DNA of 55,436 nucleotides from Candidatus Endomicrobium macrotermitis (GCA_031271405.1 JAISVT010000012.1:1-55436); one strand, 5' to 3'. Positions 16,687 through 26,217 are shown, counted from the stretch's first letter. A program made the numbers and translations. The notes: generated by a model from the sequence alone, not told the origin.

Positions 16687-18000
16687 TCAAGTGCGCAACG
16701 GCAAACCCGGGAGCGGCAGACCGGCCGTTTGTAAATTCTCCCTAAACAATTCAAGCTGTGAAGGCGAAAAGGAATCTTTATACATAGTAAGTTCCTGTTT
16801 TGACATCAAAGCCTGCAAGATTTGATCTTTTAGTATTATAAGGCCGTCAAATTGTTTTCCGCGGCACACGATGAAATATTTTGCGCGCTTCAGCACTACG
16901 CCGAGTTTTTTTAACGCGTCAAAATCGAGCGCCGAATATCTCCGCGCGGCTATTATTTTTAACGCGCTTCTGACGCCTATGCCGGGAACTCTCAAGAGTT
17001 CGTCTTTTGACGCCTTGTTTACTTCAACGGGGAAAAATTCAGGGTGGTTGACCGCCCAGTTGCATTTGGGATCTATAAAAGGATTGAAATTCGGGGTTTT
17101 TTCATCCAAAATTTCATCCGCGCTGAAATTGTAATAACGCATAAGCCAGTCCGCCTGGTAAAGCCTGTGTTCTCTGAGCAGAGGCGGTTTAAAATCTACG
17201 GACGGCAAAAGTTTATCCGATAATACGGGAGTATAAGCCGAAAAGAAAACTCTTTTTAATTTGTATTTTTTGTACAGATTTTCCGTAAGCTTTAAAATAT
17301 GGTTATCGGTTTCGGGAGTGGCTCCTATAATCATCTGCGTGCTTTGTCCCGCCGGCACAAATTTCTGAACTTTTTTATAGACCGTCAGTTCTTTGGTATT
17401 TTCCGAAATATTTTCTTTTATGAAATTCATCGGCGCAAAAATGGAATTTTTACTTTTGTCGGGAGCTAAAAGCTGCAAACTGTTTTGCGAAGGCATTTCT
17501 ATGTTTACGCTCATTCTGTCGGCTAAAAGCCCCAGCTGCCTTAAAAGTTTTCCGTCCGCTCCCGGTATTGCTTTTGCGTGTATGTATCCGTTAAAGCGGT
17601 GAGTATGCCTTAAAATGCTTAACGTTTTTATCATAAGCTCGCAGGTATAGTCCGGGTTTTTAATCACGCCCGAACTTAAAAACAGCCCTTCTATATAATT
17701 TCGTTTATAAAATTGTATAGTCAGATCGGCAAGTTCTTCGGGCAGAAACATTGTTCTTTTTATATCGTTCGATTTTCTGTTAAAACAATATTTGCAGTCG
17801 TAAACGCACACGTTTGTCAAAAGCACTTTCAAAAGCGAAACGCATCGCCCGTCTGCGGCAAAAGTGTGGCATATGCCGCAGGGGACTTTGCTTCCCATGC
17901 CGCCGGTTTCGCAGGAGTTTTGTTCCGTGCCGCTTGAAGTGCAGGCAACGTCGTATTTTGCCGCCGCTCCGAGAATTGAAAGTTTTTCAAAAATGTCCAT
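16687..18000 (-). CDS. putative DNA modification/repair radical SAM protein (TIGR03916 type)
   Basis: A 437-residue radical SAM protein. The [4Fe-4S] motif CVYDCKYC gives C65, C69 and C72. The N-terminal block MDIFEKLSILGAAAKYDVAC with extra cysteines (C20, C30, C41, C44) is typical of the TIGR03916 family. The C-terminal part has a helix-hairpin-helix (LLRVPGIGVRSALKIIAARR), which in other proteins binds DNA backbone. The start at 18000 is chosen from the family N-terminus; the frame stays open upstream to 18144 but that part is repeat sequence. No reaction has been shown for the family. Its usual partner is downstream at 15735-16487. Confidence 0.88.
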   Translation of the reverse strand: MDIFEKLSILGAAAKYDVACTSSGTEQNSCETGGMGSKVPCGICHTFAADGRCVSLLKVLLTNVCVYDCKYCFNRKSNDIKRTMFLPEELADLTIQFYKRNYIEGLFLSSGVIKNPDYTCELMIKTLSILRHTHRFNGYIHAKAIPGADGKLLRQLGLLADRMSVNIEMPSQNSLQLLAPDKSKNSIFAPMNFIKENISENTKELTVYKKVQKFVPAGQSTQMIIGATPETDNHILKLTENLYKKYKLKRVFFSAYTPVLSDKLLPSVDFKPPLLREHRLYQADWLMRYYNFSADEILDEKTPNFNPFIDPKCNWAVNHPEFFPVEVNKASKDELLRVPGIGVRSALKIIAARRYSALDFDALKKLGVVLKRAKYFIVCRGKQFDGLIILKDQILQALMSKQELTMYKDSFSPSQLELFRENLQTAGLPLPGLPLRT

Positions 18001-18299
18001 GCGTAAAGTATGGCAAATTCTTAAAAGGAATACAAGCGTAATCCCGAAAAGGCAATTATAAAACGGAATTATCCCGTTATGAGCATTAGTAAAGTCCGTC
18101 ATCCTGCGCGCAGCCGCAGGATCTGTAAATAACGGCTTTTCCATAGACCCTGCGGGAGACTTCGTCTCCGCGGGGTGACAACTGCCTGTCAGGGGATAAT
18201 TCAGTTATAAATTACAAATTGCGAATTTCGGATAAAAATAGACAAAACGGCTGTTAAAAATATATAATAAGCGCGAAGTTAAAACCGTTGAGGGATAAA
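18001..18299. other. divergent intergenic region with a GTCAT/GTGAC repeat
   Basis: Between divergent genes. A repeat at 18098-18179 starts GTCATCCTGCGCG and ends CGCGGGGTGAC, with internal hairpins CCTGCGCGCAGCCGCAGG and GGAGACTTCGTCTCC. After it is AT-rich sequence that should hold the antiporter promoter; TATAATAA at 18261-18268 is a possible -10. Confidence 0.5.
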
Positions 18300-19781
18300 A
18301 TGCCTGTTTCTTTTGAAGTGATGCTTTTTATTGCCGCGCTTTTGGTTTTTTTCAGCGTTTTTTTCAGCAAAACGTCGGATAAACTCGGCGTTCCCGCTTT
18401 GCTTGTTTTTTTGGTTATAGGAATAGTTGCCGGTGATGAAAGTTTAGGAATAATTAATTTTGATAATTATAATGTCGCAAATTACATAGGCATAGGAGCT
18501 CTTTCATACATATTGTTTTCCGGCGGCGTCGGGACAAACTGGAAAGACGTGAAACCCGTTTTTTCCATAGGCGTGGTTTTGGCGACGGCGGGCGTTTTGC
18601 TCACCGCGGTAATTATGGCGTTTTTCGTAAGTTTTATTTTTAAACTCGGCTGGAAAGAGTCTTTCCTTTTGGGCGCGATCGTGTCTTCCACAGACGCGGC
18701 GGCGGTTTTTTCGGTTTTAAGATCCAAACGCATTACGCTCAATTCCAAACTGCGCTCCCTGCTTGAATTCGAATCCGCAAGCAATGACCCTATGGCCGTT
18801 TTTTTGACGGTAAGCGCGCTTTTGCTTATCACTTCTCCCGAAAGTTCTCCGCTTTCCCTTATACCGAAATTCATTCTTGAAATGGGCGTGGGCTGCGCTG
18901 CCGGGCTTTTTTTCGGCTGGGGAGCAGTCAAAATAATCAATAGAATAAATCTTGATTACGACGGGCTTTATCCCGTTCTTTTAATGGCGATCGTGCTTCT
19001 GATTTATTCTATGTCCGTTTTTATAAAAGGCAACGGTTTTTTGGCCGTATACATAGCAGGCATAGTTATAGGAAACAGCAATTTTATTCATAAAAAGAGT
19101 CTTATAAGATTTCAGGAAGGCCTTGCCTGGCTTATGCAGATAACGATGTTTTTGACTTTGGGGCTTTTGCTCAATCTTAACGAACTTCTGCCTGTTATAG
19201 GCATGGGAATCTTTGCGACTTTGGTGCTTATGTTTATAGCAAGGCCGGTAAGCGTATATCTTTGCACTGTTTTTACTAAACTTAAATTTAACGAAAAAGC
19301 GATGATTTCCTGGGTAGGCTTAAGGGGCGCGGTGCCGATCATTCTTGCTATGTTTCCTTTCGTTTACGGAGTTGCGGACGCGAATAAGATATTTAATATA
19401 GTGTTCTTTATAGTTTTTATTTCAGCCCTTACCCAGGGCGTTTCTCTGGGTAAAGTAGCCGATTTGCTTAAGCTCAGCAAACCTCTTGCCGCAAGAAAAA
19501 GGTATCCTATAGAGTTTGAGCAAATGCAGGGCATAAACGCGGATCTGTTTGAAATAATCATTCCTTTAAAATCCACTGCCGTAGGCAAAAAAATTGTCGA
19601 ACTGAAACTTCCGCCGAAAAGTTTAGTGGCTTTAATTTCCAGAGGCGACGGCTTTTTGATACCGAACGGCTCGACGGTTGTTGAAAACGGAGATATTTTT
19701 CTGACTCTCGGCACCAAAGAAGATTTGGCGAAAATACAGGATATTGTAAACCGGCAAGAATCCGCAGTTGAAGAAAAATAA
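18300..19781 (+). CDS. potassium/proton antiporter (CPA1, NhaP2/CvrA-like)
   Basis: A 493-residue membrane antiporter with about 12-13 hydrophobic segments in the first 390 residues. The CPA signature is VSSTDAAAVFSVLR followed by EFESASNDPMAV with the ND ion-binding pair. After the membrane part a soluble TrkA-C-like domain (about 420-485: LFEIIIPLKSTAVGKKIVELKLPP...VENGDIFLTLG) is typical of K+/H+ antiporters regulated by nucleotides. GAGGGA precedes the ATG at 18300; a TTG at 18288 is less likely. A terminator-like hairpin follows. Confidence 0.9.
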   Translation: MPVSFEVMLFIAALLVFFSVFFSKTSDKLGVPALLVFLVIGIVAGDESLGIINFDNYNVANYIGIGALSYILFSGGVGTNWKDVKPVFSIGVVLATAGVLLTAVIMAFFVSFIFKLGWKESFLLGAIVSSTDAAAVFSVLRSKRITLNSKLRSLLEFESASNDPMAVFLTVSALLLITSPESSPLSLIPKFILEMGVGCAAGLFFGWGAVKIINRINLDYDGLYPVLLMAIVLLIYSMSVFIKGNGFLAVYIAGIVIGNSNFIHKKSLIRFQEGLAWLMQITMFLTLGLLLNLNELLPVIGMGIFATLVLMFIARPVSVYLCTVFTKLKFNEKAMISWVGLRGAVPIILAMFPFVYGVADANKIFNIVFFIVFISALTQGVSLGKVADLLKLSKPLAARKRYPIEFEQMQGINADLFEIIIPLKSTAVGKKIVELKLPPKSLVALISRGDGFLIPNGSTVVENGDIFLTLGTKEDLAKIQDIVNRQESAVEEK

Positions 19782-19786
19782 AAAAA

Positions 19787-19838
19787 ACGGAATTATCAAT
19801 TGATAAGTTTTGTATATCAAAGGATAGTTCCGTTTCTT
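19787..19838 (+). terminator. terminator hairpin after the antiporter
   Basis: AACGGAATTATC (from 19787) pairs with GATAGTTCCGTT (to 19834), followed by TCTTT. An inner palindrome TATCAATTGATA sits in the loop. Confidence 0.65.
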
Positions 19839-19921
19839 TATGCGTTACTAAATGATAAAACATAACAACTAAACAAATTAAACGCAAGTAATAAGTATTT
19901 TTTAATATTAAAAAATAATAC

Positions 19922-19950
19922 TTGACAAAATATAATAATAGTTGTATTAT
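19922..19950 (+). promoter_or_regulatory. sigma-70 promoter for the HTH/histone-like pair
   Basis: TTGACA at 19922-19927 and TATTAT at 19945-19950 with a 17-base spacer in very AT-rich DNA, 41 bases before the HTH gene. Confidence 0.8.
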
Positions 19951-19991
19951 TTAAGCGTTAAATACAAAAAACAGATAAATAAAAGCAAAAA

Positions 19992-20249
19992 ATGGAAAAT
20001 ACGAATAAAAACTTCAACAAGCAAATAATGGACATAAAAGAGCTTTCCGAGTATTTGGGAATCGGCAAGTCCAAAATATACAGCCTGATAAAAATGAAAA
20101 AAATACCGGCTTCAAAAATAGGCAGGCAATACAGATTTTCAAAAGATATGGTTGACAGCTGGCTTAAAGACAGAATAGTTACGAAAAAAGAAGACGGTCC
20201 GCAAAACGAAAAAAACGTAAATCCGGAAAATGCCGGAGAAAATAAATAA
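19992..20249 (+). CDS. excisionase-type helix-turn-helix protein
   Basis: An 85-residue protein with one winged HTH of the excisionase/MerR-like HTH_17 class at about 13-58 (IMDIKELSEYLGIGKSKIYS, then MKKIPASKIGRQYRF). A short charged C-terminal tail rich in Asn/Glu/Lys follows. Such domains bind DNA, either as phage excisionases or as small chromosomal regulators. No integrase is nearby, so a regulator is more likely. It shares a strong promoter with the histone-like gene, which starts 29 bases after its stop. It may regulate that gene or act with it; this is inference. Confidence 0.85.
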   Translation: MENTNKNFNKQIMDIKELSEYLGIGKSKIYSLIKMKKIPASKIGRQYRFSKDMVDSWLKDRIVTKKEDGPQNEKNVNPENAGENK

Positions 20250-20278
20250 AAGCCGCACCACAAAACAGGAGGTGTACA

Positions 20279-20599
20279 ATGGCAGAAAAAGTACAGAAAG
20301 TCGGAGTAAAAAGAGAAACGGGTTACCTTTACTTCATCGACAAGCAGGGCGACATTTCCAGAGCGTTGATGGCAAGAGGCGGAAAGAAGGGCGGAAAAGC
20401 GACGAAAGTTGCAAAAGTCGGTCTTAAGAAAGCCAGCGGTTATTTGTATTTTATCGACAAGAACGGCGACATCTCAAGAGCGGTAATGAGCAGAGGCGGA
20501 AAAAAGAAAAAAGCGAAAAAAGCCGCCCCTAAAAAAGCGAAAAAAGCCGTAAAAAAAGCCGCGAAGAAAAAAGTTGCAAAGAAAGGCAAAAAGAAATAA
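20279..20599 (+). CDS. histone-H1-like tandem-repeat basic protein
   Basis: A 106-residue, very basic protein. Two near-identical units of about 32 residues, roughly 6-37 and 45-76, each have KVG followed by GYLYFIDK(Q/N)GDISRA and end in RGGKK. The units are 39 residues apart. The last 30 residues are almost only Lys and Ala, with KKA/KKAAKK repeats as in histone H1 tails. Such tails bind DNA without sequence preference, so a nucleoid role is the simplest inference. The GYLYFIDKxGDISRA unit itself is not one I can assign. The ribosome site AGGAGGTG is near perfect, so expression should be high. A strong terminator follows. Confidence 0.85.
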   Translation: MAEKVQKVGVKRETGYLYFIDKQGDISRALMARGGKKGGKATKVAKVGLKKASGYLYFIDKNGDISRAVMSRGGKKKKAKKAAPKKAKKAVKKAAKKKVAKKGKKK

Positions 20600-20613
20600 G
20601 ATCATAAAAATTT

Positions 20614-20649
20614 AAAAACGGGCGGTCATATGACCGCCCGTTTTTCTTT
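20614..20649 (+). terminator. strong rho-independent terminator
   Basis: AAAACGGGCGGTCA/TGACCGCCCGTTTT perfect inverted repeat with a two-base loop region and a T-run, directly after the histone-like gene. Confidence 0.93.
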
Positions 20650-20676
20650 TTATAAAGTTTTTAGTATAATTGCGCT

Positions 20677-21339
20677 ATGTTCAAATTATTAAGAGAAGAC
20701 ATTAAAAATATTTTTCATGAGGATCCGGCGGCGCGTTCGTGGCTTGAAGTTCTTTTTTGCTATCCCGGTCTTCATGCGGTTGTTTTTCACAGATTTGCGC
20801 ATAAATTGTGGAAACTCAAACTCTATTTTTTCGCAAGGTTTCTTTCTCACATAAGCAGATTTTTAACAGGCATAGAAATCCATCCCGGAGCAAAAATCGG
20901 CAGGCGGCTTTTTATAGACCACGGCATGGGAGTGGTTATAGGCGAAACCGCGGAAGTGGGCGACGACGTTTTGATTTATAAAGGCGTTTTGCTCGGCGGA
21001 ACTTCCCTTGAAAAAAAGAAACGCCATCCGACTGTCGGCAATAACGTGGTTTTAGGTTCGAACGCCATAGTTTTGGGAGCAATAACCATAGGCGATAATG
21101 CCCGCGTCGGAGCGGCTTCGGTCGTTACGCACGACGTTCCCGCAAATGCCACGGCCGTGGGCGTTCCCGCGAGAGTGAGAACGGGATACTCCGATAAAGA
21201 AATAGAAAAACTCGAACATGCCAAACTTCCCGACCCCATTACCGACGTAATGAGATTTGTTTTGGAAGAGCAAATCAAGTCCGAAAAGAAGATCAAACAA
21301 ATCATCGAAGACTTCCGGAAACAGCTTAGCGGAAATTAA
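20677..21339 (+). CDS. cysE: serine O-acetyltransferase
   Basis: A 220-residue left-handed beta-helix acetyltransferase that makes O-acetylserine from serine and acetyl-CoA for cysteine synthesis. The N-terminal helical part ([20 protein letters not shown]) and the hexapeptide repeats from about 68 ([19 protein letters not shown]) are typical, with the catalytic histidine in [14 protein letters not shown]-terminal extension (about 175-220) is charged and helical. There is no Shine-Dalgarno; a TATAAT at 20665-20670 ends only six bases before the ATG, so the mRNA could be leaderless. Confidence 0.95.
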   Translation: MFKLLREDIKNIFHEDPAARSWLEVLFCYPGLHAVVFHRFAHKLWKLKLYFFARFLSHISRFLTGIEIHPGAKIGRRLFIDHGMGVVIGETAEVGDDVLIYKGVLLGGTSLEKKKRHPTVGNNVVLGSNAIVLGAITIGDNARVGAASVVTHDVPANATAVGVPARVRTGYSDKEIEKLEHAKLPDPITDVMRFVLEEQIKSEKKIKQIIEDFRKQLSGN

Positions 21340-21378
21340 TAAATTTTTTATTGTAAATTGTTATTTGCCGTTAATCTC

Positions 21379-21407
21379 TTGACAATAATTATATTTAGTA
21401 TTAAAAT
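21379..21407 (+). promoter_or_regulatory. clpB promoter
   Basis: TTGACA at 21379-21384 and TAAAAT at 21402-21407 with a 17-base spacer. The start of transcription would fall inside the CIRCE operator. Confidence 0.88.
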
Positions 21408-21432
21408 AGCACTTGGTTTGAATGAGTGCTAA
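21406..21432 (+). promoter_or_regulatory. CIRCE operator (HrcA site)
   Basis: ATAGCACTT, nine bases, then GAGTGCTAA. The consensus is TTAGCACTC-N9-GAGTGCTAA; the right arm is perfect and the left arm has seven of nine matches. It overlaps the -10 and start region of the clpB promoter, so HrcA should repress clpB in normal conditions and release it on heat shock. Confidence 0.92.
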
Positions 21433-21457
21433 TTATTGGCTTTGGAGGTTTTCATAT

Positions 21458-24067
21458 ATGAATTTGTCAAAATTTACAATCAAATCTCAGGAAGCTTTAG
21501 CCGACGCGCAAAACATTGCGGCCGATTACGGCAATCAGGAAATAAGCGCGGAACATCTTTTGCTTGCTTTGGTAAGGCAAAACGAAGGCACGGTCAAAGC
21601 CATAATAATGAAATCCGCAGCAACAGGGCAGGAAGAACTTGTTATCGCAAATATAACAAGCGGCCTGCTTGCCGAAATAGACAAAAAGCCAAAAGTTGCC
21701 GGCGGCAATTTATATTTGTCAAACGCCTTAAATAAAATTCTTTCCAATGCCGAAAAAACGGCAAAAAATTTAAAAGACGATTTTGTTTCGACGGAACATA
21801 TTTTGATCGCCATTGCGGACGAAACCGGCGGAGAATGTTCTAAAATTTTAAAAAAATACGGGATTACGAAAGATTCGATATTAAAAATTTTGGTAAGCAT
21901 AAGGGGCGGCCAAAAAGTGACCGACCAAAATCCCGAAGACAAATATCAGGCTTTGGAAAAGTACGGAAGGGATTTGACCGAGCTGGGACGCCGCGGAAAA
22001 CTCGACCCTGTTATAGGCAGAGACGAAGAAATCCGCCGCTGCGTTCAGGTTTTGTCGCGCAGGACAAAAAACAATCCCGTAATCATAGGAGAACCCGGCG
22101 TAGGAAAAACCGCCATAGTCGAAGGGCTTGCAAGCCGTATAGTTTCGGGAGACGTTCCGGAGAGTTTGAAAGACAAAAAAGTTATCGCTTTGGATTTGGG
22201 CGCTTTAATAGCCGGCGCGAAATACAGGGGCGAATTTGAAGACCGCCTTAAAGCGGTTTTAAAAGAAATACAGTCGGCAAACGGCAGGATAATACTGTTT
22301 ATCGACGAGCTGCATACGATTGTCGGAGCCGGCGCTTCGGAAGGCGCCGTTGACGCGGCCAATATGTTAAAGCCTATGCTTGCAAGGGGGGAACTCAAAC
22401 TTGTCGGCGCCACGACTTTGGACGAGTACAGAAAATACATAGAAAAAGACGCGGCTTTGGAACGCCGTTTCCAGCCGGTTTACGCGGGCGAACCGTCCGT
22501 TGAAGACACGATCGCGATTTTGCGCGGAATAAAAGAAAAGTACGAAGTCCATCACGGCGTAAAAATCAAAGATTCGGCTCTTGTCGCGGCGGCAACGCTT
22601 TCGGCAAGATATATTGCAGACAGGTTTTTGCCGGACAAAGCCATAGACCTTGTTGACGAATCCGCAAGCAGGCTGCGCATAGAAATAGATTCTATGCCGT
22701 CGGAACTTGATGCCGCAGAGCGAAACTTGCGCCGGCTTGAAATAGAAAGGCAGGCCGTGAAAAAAGAGACTGACGCCGCTTCGAAAGAAAGGCTGTCCGG
22801 CCTTGAAAAAGAGATTGAAAATCTCAAAGGGCGGTCTGCGGAAATGAAAGTTCATTGGGAAAAAGAGAAATCTTCGATTTCCGCCATAAGAAAATTAAAA
22901 GCCGATATCGAAGAAATGAAAACGGAAGAACAAAAATTCGAAAGAAACGGAGATTTGAACGCGGTTGCCGAAATCCGCTACGGAAAAATCCCGGATATGC
23001 AAAAGCGGCTTGAAGAAGAAAATAAGAAACTTGCAAAACTTCAGAAAGAAAATAAAATGCTCAAAGAAGAAGTCGACGATGAAGATATTGCCGAAGTAGT
23101 AAGCAAGTGGACGGGAATTCCCGTGTCGCGGATGCTTGAAGGCGAAATGCAAAAACTTCTTCAAATGGAAGCAAAACTTCATGAAAGGGTGATAGGCCAG
23201 GACGAAGCGATTACCGCCATATCCGACGCTGTAAGGCGTTCTCGTTCCGGGCTTTCGGATCCGAATAGGCCCATAGGGACGTTTTTATTTTTAGGCCCTA
23301 CGGGCGTCGGCAAAACCGAACTTGCGAAAGCTTTGGCCGTTTTGCTTTTTAACGATGAAAAAAATATCGTAAGAATAGATATGTCGGAATATATGGAAAA
23401 ACACAGCGTTTCGCGTTTAATAGGCGCGCCTCCGGGATATGTGGGTTTTGAAGAAGGCGGGCAGCTTACCGAAGCCGTAAGGCGCAGGCCTTATTCGGTG
23501 GTTTTGTTCGACGAAATAGAAAAAGCGAACCCTGAAGTGTTTAACGTTATGCTTCAGCTTTTTGACGACGGCAGGCTTACCGACGGACAGGGAAGAACCG
23601 TCGATTTCAAAAATACGGTTGTCATAATGACTTCGAATTTAGGCTCGCAGTATCTTCAGGAAGAAGACGATTATTCCAAAGTCAAAGACAAAGTTTTGGG
23701 CGAACTTCACAGAAGTTTCAGGCCGGAATTTTTAAACAGGATAGACGAGACTATCATATTCCAAAAACTTACCGAACCTGAACTCAACAAGATTATAGAC
23801 ATACAGATACGCTCTTTCGAAGAACGCCTTGCCGCAAGAAAAATACGCGTAGAACTTACCGGTAAGGCAAAAGATTTCATATCTTCAAAGGGATATAATC
23901 CGGCTTTCGGGGCAAGGCCTTTGAAAAGAGCCATACAGACTTATCTGTTAAACCCGCTGTCGTCAAAACTTATCGCCGGCGAGTTTAAAGAAGGCGACAG
24001 CGTAAAAGTTGATGCTCCGAAAAAAGACTCCGCGGATTTGGAGTTTAAAAAAACATATGTCAATTAA
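21458..24067 (+). CDS. clpB: ATP-dependent disaggregase ClpB
   Basis: An 869-residue Hsp100 chaperone that pulls proteins out of aggregates together with DnaK. The N-terminal Clp_N domain is at about 1-145. Walker A motifs are GEPGVGKT at 211-218 and GPTGVGKT at 613-620. A coiled-coil middle domain lies between about 400 and 530, which separates ClpB from ClpA and ClpC by length. The second AAA domain has the usual [17 protein letters not shown] loop. An ATG at 21422 lies within the CIRCE operator; the start at 21458 follows TTGGAGGTT and begins [14 protein letters not shown], as in the family. Heat-shock control through CIRCE is strongly suggested. Confidence 0.97.
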   Translation: MNLSKFTIKSQEALADAQNIAADYGNQEISAEHLLLALVRQNEGTVKAIIMKSAATGQEELVIANITSGLLAEIDKKPKVAGGNLYLSNALNKILSNAEKTAKNLKDDFVSTEHILIAIADETGGECSKILKKYGITKDSILKILVSIRGGQKVTDQNPEDKYQALEKYGRDLTELGRRGKLDPVIGRDEEIRRCVQVLSRRTKNNPVIIGEPGVGKTAIVEGLASRIVSGDVPESLKDKKVIALDLGALIAGAKYRGEFEDRLKAVLKEIQSANGRIILFIDELHTIVGAGASEGAVDAANMLKPMLARGELKLVGATTLDEYRKYIEKDAALERRFQPVYAGEPSVEDTIAILRGIKEKYEVHHGVKIKDSALVAAATLSARYIADRFLPDKAIDLVDESASRLRIEIDSMPSELDAAERNLRRLEIERQAVKKETDAASKERLSGLEKEIENLKGRSAEMKVHWEKEKSSISAIRKLKADIEEMKTEEQKFERNGDLNAVAEIRYGKIPDMQKRLEEENKKLAKLQKENKMLKEEVDDEDIAEVVSKWTGIPVSRMLEGEMQKLLQMEAKLHERVIGQDEAITAISDAVRRSRSGLSDPNRPIGTFLFLGPTGVGKTELAKALAVLLFNDEKNIVRIDMSEYMEKHSVSRLIGAPPGYVGFEEGGQLTEAVRRRPYSVVLFDEIEKANPEVFNVMLQLFDDGRLTDGQGRTVDFKNTVVIMTSNLGSQYLQEEDDYSKVKDKVLGELHRSFRPEFLNRIDETIIFQKLTEPELNKIIDIQIRSFEERLAARKIRVELTGKAKDFISSKGYNPAFGARPLKRAIQTYLLNPLSSKLIAGEFKEGDSVKVDAPKKDSADLEFKKTYVN

Positions 24068-24078
24068 AGAGGTCAGAA

Positions 24079-24690
24079 ATGAAAAAATTTACATTTGCTT
24101 TGTCTGCATTGCTGTTTTTTCCGGTTATGGCGTTTGCATACAGTTTTGAAGCCGCCGGCGTTGACTGGCGGCCGTATGTAAGCGCGGACGCCCAGCTTTC
24201 TTTGGGATTCGTAGAAGTTGAAACCCCGAATACGGATTGGGGATTAAAAAGCGCCACGTCAATAGGAGGGCTTTTCAATTTCGGGCTTGGAGTAAAACAC
24301 GAACGCGTCCGAATGGAACTTTCTTATTTGACCAGAGGTTCTTCCAACGATATAATTTCATGGCTTCTTACGGGAGTAGTATCGGTTTCGTCCGAACGCG
24401 CCGGCATGCTGAATTTTTACTACGATTATCTTTCAACAAGAGTTTTCGCAATGTACATAGGCGCGGGAGCCGGCGTTTCGCAGTGGAAGCAAACGACAAA
24501 TTACGCATGGCTCGGAAGCGACCATACTTATATCCGGGACGGGACGGATTTTATCGGCGGCGTTTACACCGGTATGAGTTTTACCATAGCCGACGCTTTC
24601 AGCATCGATCTGGGATTTTCTTATTATCATACGAACACTCTTAAATTTAACAGTTTAGGCTTAAAACTCGGCACGCGCTACACCTTTTAG
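24079..24690 (+). CDS. outer-membrane beta-barrel protein
   Basis: A 203-residue protein with a signal peptide (MKKFTFALSALLFFPVMAFA, cleavage after AFA). The mature part alternates hydrophobic and polar residues in about eight strands, with many Gly and aromatic residues, and ends in RYTF with a C-terminal Phe, the recognition signal for BAM-mediated insertion. Size suits an eight-stranded OmpA/OmpW-like barrel. It begins eleven bases after clpB, with GAGGTC as ribosome site, so it may share the heat-shock transcript. Specific role unknown. Confidence 0.8.
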   Translation: MKKFTFALSALLFFPVMAFAYSFEAAGVDWRPYVSADAQLSLGFVEVETPNTDWGLKSATSIGGLFNFGLGVKHERVRMELSYLTRGSSNDIISWLLTGVVSVSSERAGMLNFYYDYLSTRVFAMYIGAGAGVSQWKQTTNYAWLGSDHTYIRDGTDFIGGVYTGMSFTIADAFSIDLGFSYYHTNTLKFNSLGLKLGTRYTF

Positions 24691-24710
24691 AAAAGAAATT
24701 TTTCGTTAAT

Positions 24711-24739
24711 CCGGCGGCATAACTGCCGCACGGTTTTTT
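24711..24739 (+). terminator. rho-independent terminator
   Basis: CCGGCGGCA and TGCCGCACGG pair around TAAC, followed by six T. It ends the clpB/outer-membrane transcript. Confidence 0.85.
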
Positions 24740-24810
24740 CATTTATTAACAACTCTAAAAATGCTATTATTACAAAACTGTCAGGAAACCAAAGTAAAAG
24801 AGGAAACGTT

Positions 24811-26076
24811 ATGAAATTGATGACGGATGCTATGGCAAATAAACCGAACGATTTAATAAAAGCCGCAGCAAAAGCCGAAGGATTAAGCGAAGAATTTATA
24901 AGGGAAGGCGTTGCGTCGGGAACAATAGTCATTCCTAAAAATATTAACAGAAAATTATCTAAAATAGCGGCCGTAGGCAAGGGTTTGAAAACAAAAGTCA
25001 ACGCAAATATCGGCACTTCTCCCGACCATGTGGACTTGAAAGAAGAACTTGAAAAACTTGATATAGCCGTAAAAGCCGGAGCGGACGCGATTATGGATTT
25101 GTCCACCGGCGGAGATTTGGCAAAAATAAGAAAAGAAATTCTTGCTCATTCCCCCGTTCAGGTCGGAACAGTCCCTATTTATGAGGCGGCGTGCAGAACG
25201 GTCGCGGCGGGTAAAAAAATATCGCAAATCGAAGGCGAAACGATTTTTGACGTTATAGAAGAACAGGCCGGGCAGGGAGTGGATTTTATCACGGTTCATT
25301 GCGGTATAAATAAAGCTACGGTTGAAATATTAAACAGACAGGGACGCCTTGCCGGCGTTGTAAGCCGCGGCGGCTCTTTTTTGGTCAAATGCATTAACGC
25401 CACGGGAAAAGAAAATCCTTTGTACGAACAATACGACAGGCTTTTGAAAATAGCCGCAAAATACGACATTACTTTATCGCTCGGCGATGGCTTCCGCCCG
25501 GGAGCCGTGTTTGACGCTTCCGACGGTCCGCAGCTGGGCGAACTTTCCGTTTTGGGCGAGCTTGTTTTAAGGGCAAGAAAGGCCGGCGTTCAAACTATGA
25601 TCGAAGGCCCGGGACACGTTCCTTTAAACCAGATAGAAGCAAACGTAAGCCTTGCAAAAAGGCTGGGGCATAACGCGCCGCTTTATTTTTTAGGGCCTTT
25701 GGTTACCGATATAGCTCCGGGATACGATCATATAACTTCGGCAATCGGAGGCGCTTTGGCCGCTTCTTACGGAGTTGACTTTATCTGCTATGTTACTCCG
25801 GCGGAACATATAAGGCTGCCTCATGCCGAGGATGTGCGCGAAGGCGTTATAGCCGCAAGGATAGCGGGACACGCCGCGGATATTGTCAAAGGCGTGAAAG
25901 GCGCAAAAGAACATGACGACGAAATGTCCAGATGGCGCAAAGCGCGCAACTGGGAAAAACAAAAAGAATTCGCCATAGACCCGGAAAAACTTTCAAAAGA
26001 AAGAGCAAAACTTCCGCCTAAACATGAAGACGTATGCACAATGTGCGGCGAGTTCTGCGCGATGAGGGACGAATAA
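24811..26076 (+). CDS. thiC: phosphomethylpyrimidine synthase
   Basis: A 421-residue radical SAM enzyme that converts aminoimidazole ribotide to the thiamin pyrimidine (HMP-P). The iron-sulfur ligands are at the C-terminus in VCTMCGEFCAMRDE (C409, C412, C416). Other blocks are MDLSTGGDL, SRGGSFLVKC, SLGDGFRPG, MIEGPGHVPLNQ and YVTPAEHIRLP. It lacks the extra N-terminal domain of the longer proteobacterial and plant enzymes. The upstream 71 bases after the terminator show no TPP riboswitch core, which is unusual for thiC. GAGGAAACG precedes the ATG. The only other thiamin gene here is thiL at 42068. Confidence 0.97.
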   Translation: MKLMTDAMANKPNDLIKAAAKAEGLSEEFIREGVASGTIVIPKNINRKLSKIAAVGKGLKTKVNANIGTSPDHVDLKEELEKLDIAVKAGADAIMDLSTGGDLAKIRKEILAHSPVQVGTVPIYEAACRTVAAGKKISQIEGETIFDVIEEQAGQGVDFITVHCGINKATVEILNRQGRLAGVVSRGGSFLVKCINATGKENPLYEQYDRLLKIAAKYDITLSLGDGFRPGAVFDASDGPQLGELSVLGELVLRARKAGVQTMIEGPGHVPLNQIEANVSLAKRLGHNAPLYFLGPLVTDIAPGYDHITSAIGGALAASYGVDFICYVTPAEHIRLPHAEDVREGVIAARIAGHAADIVKGVKGAKEHDDEMSRWRKARNWEKQKEFAIDPEKLSKERAKLPPKHEDVCTMCGEFCAMRDE

Positions 26077-26104
26077 ATAGCGTATAAATACGGTATCGGA
26101 TTTA

Positions 26105-26151
26105 AAAACAAAACCCGTTTTGGGATATAATCCTCAGGCGGGTTTTGTTTT
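26105..26151 (+). terminator. rho-independent terminator after thiC
   Basis: AAAACAAAACCCG (26105-26117) pairs with CGGGTTTTGTTTT (26139-26151). The palindromic A/T ends allow use from either strand. A TATAAT for thrB follows at 26175-26180. Confidence 0.85.
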
Positions 26152-26217
26152 GTGCATAATATATAAAGATTTTGTATAATTATCGGTAATTTAACAATTT
26201 GTAAAAAGGATGAAAAA

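Noticed and set aside
24740-24810. TPP riboswitch before thiC
   Set aside because: The short leader has no CTGAGA-type core or room for the fold between the terminator and the start codon.
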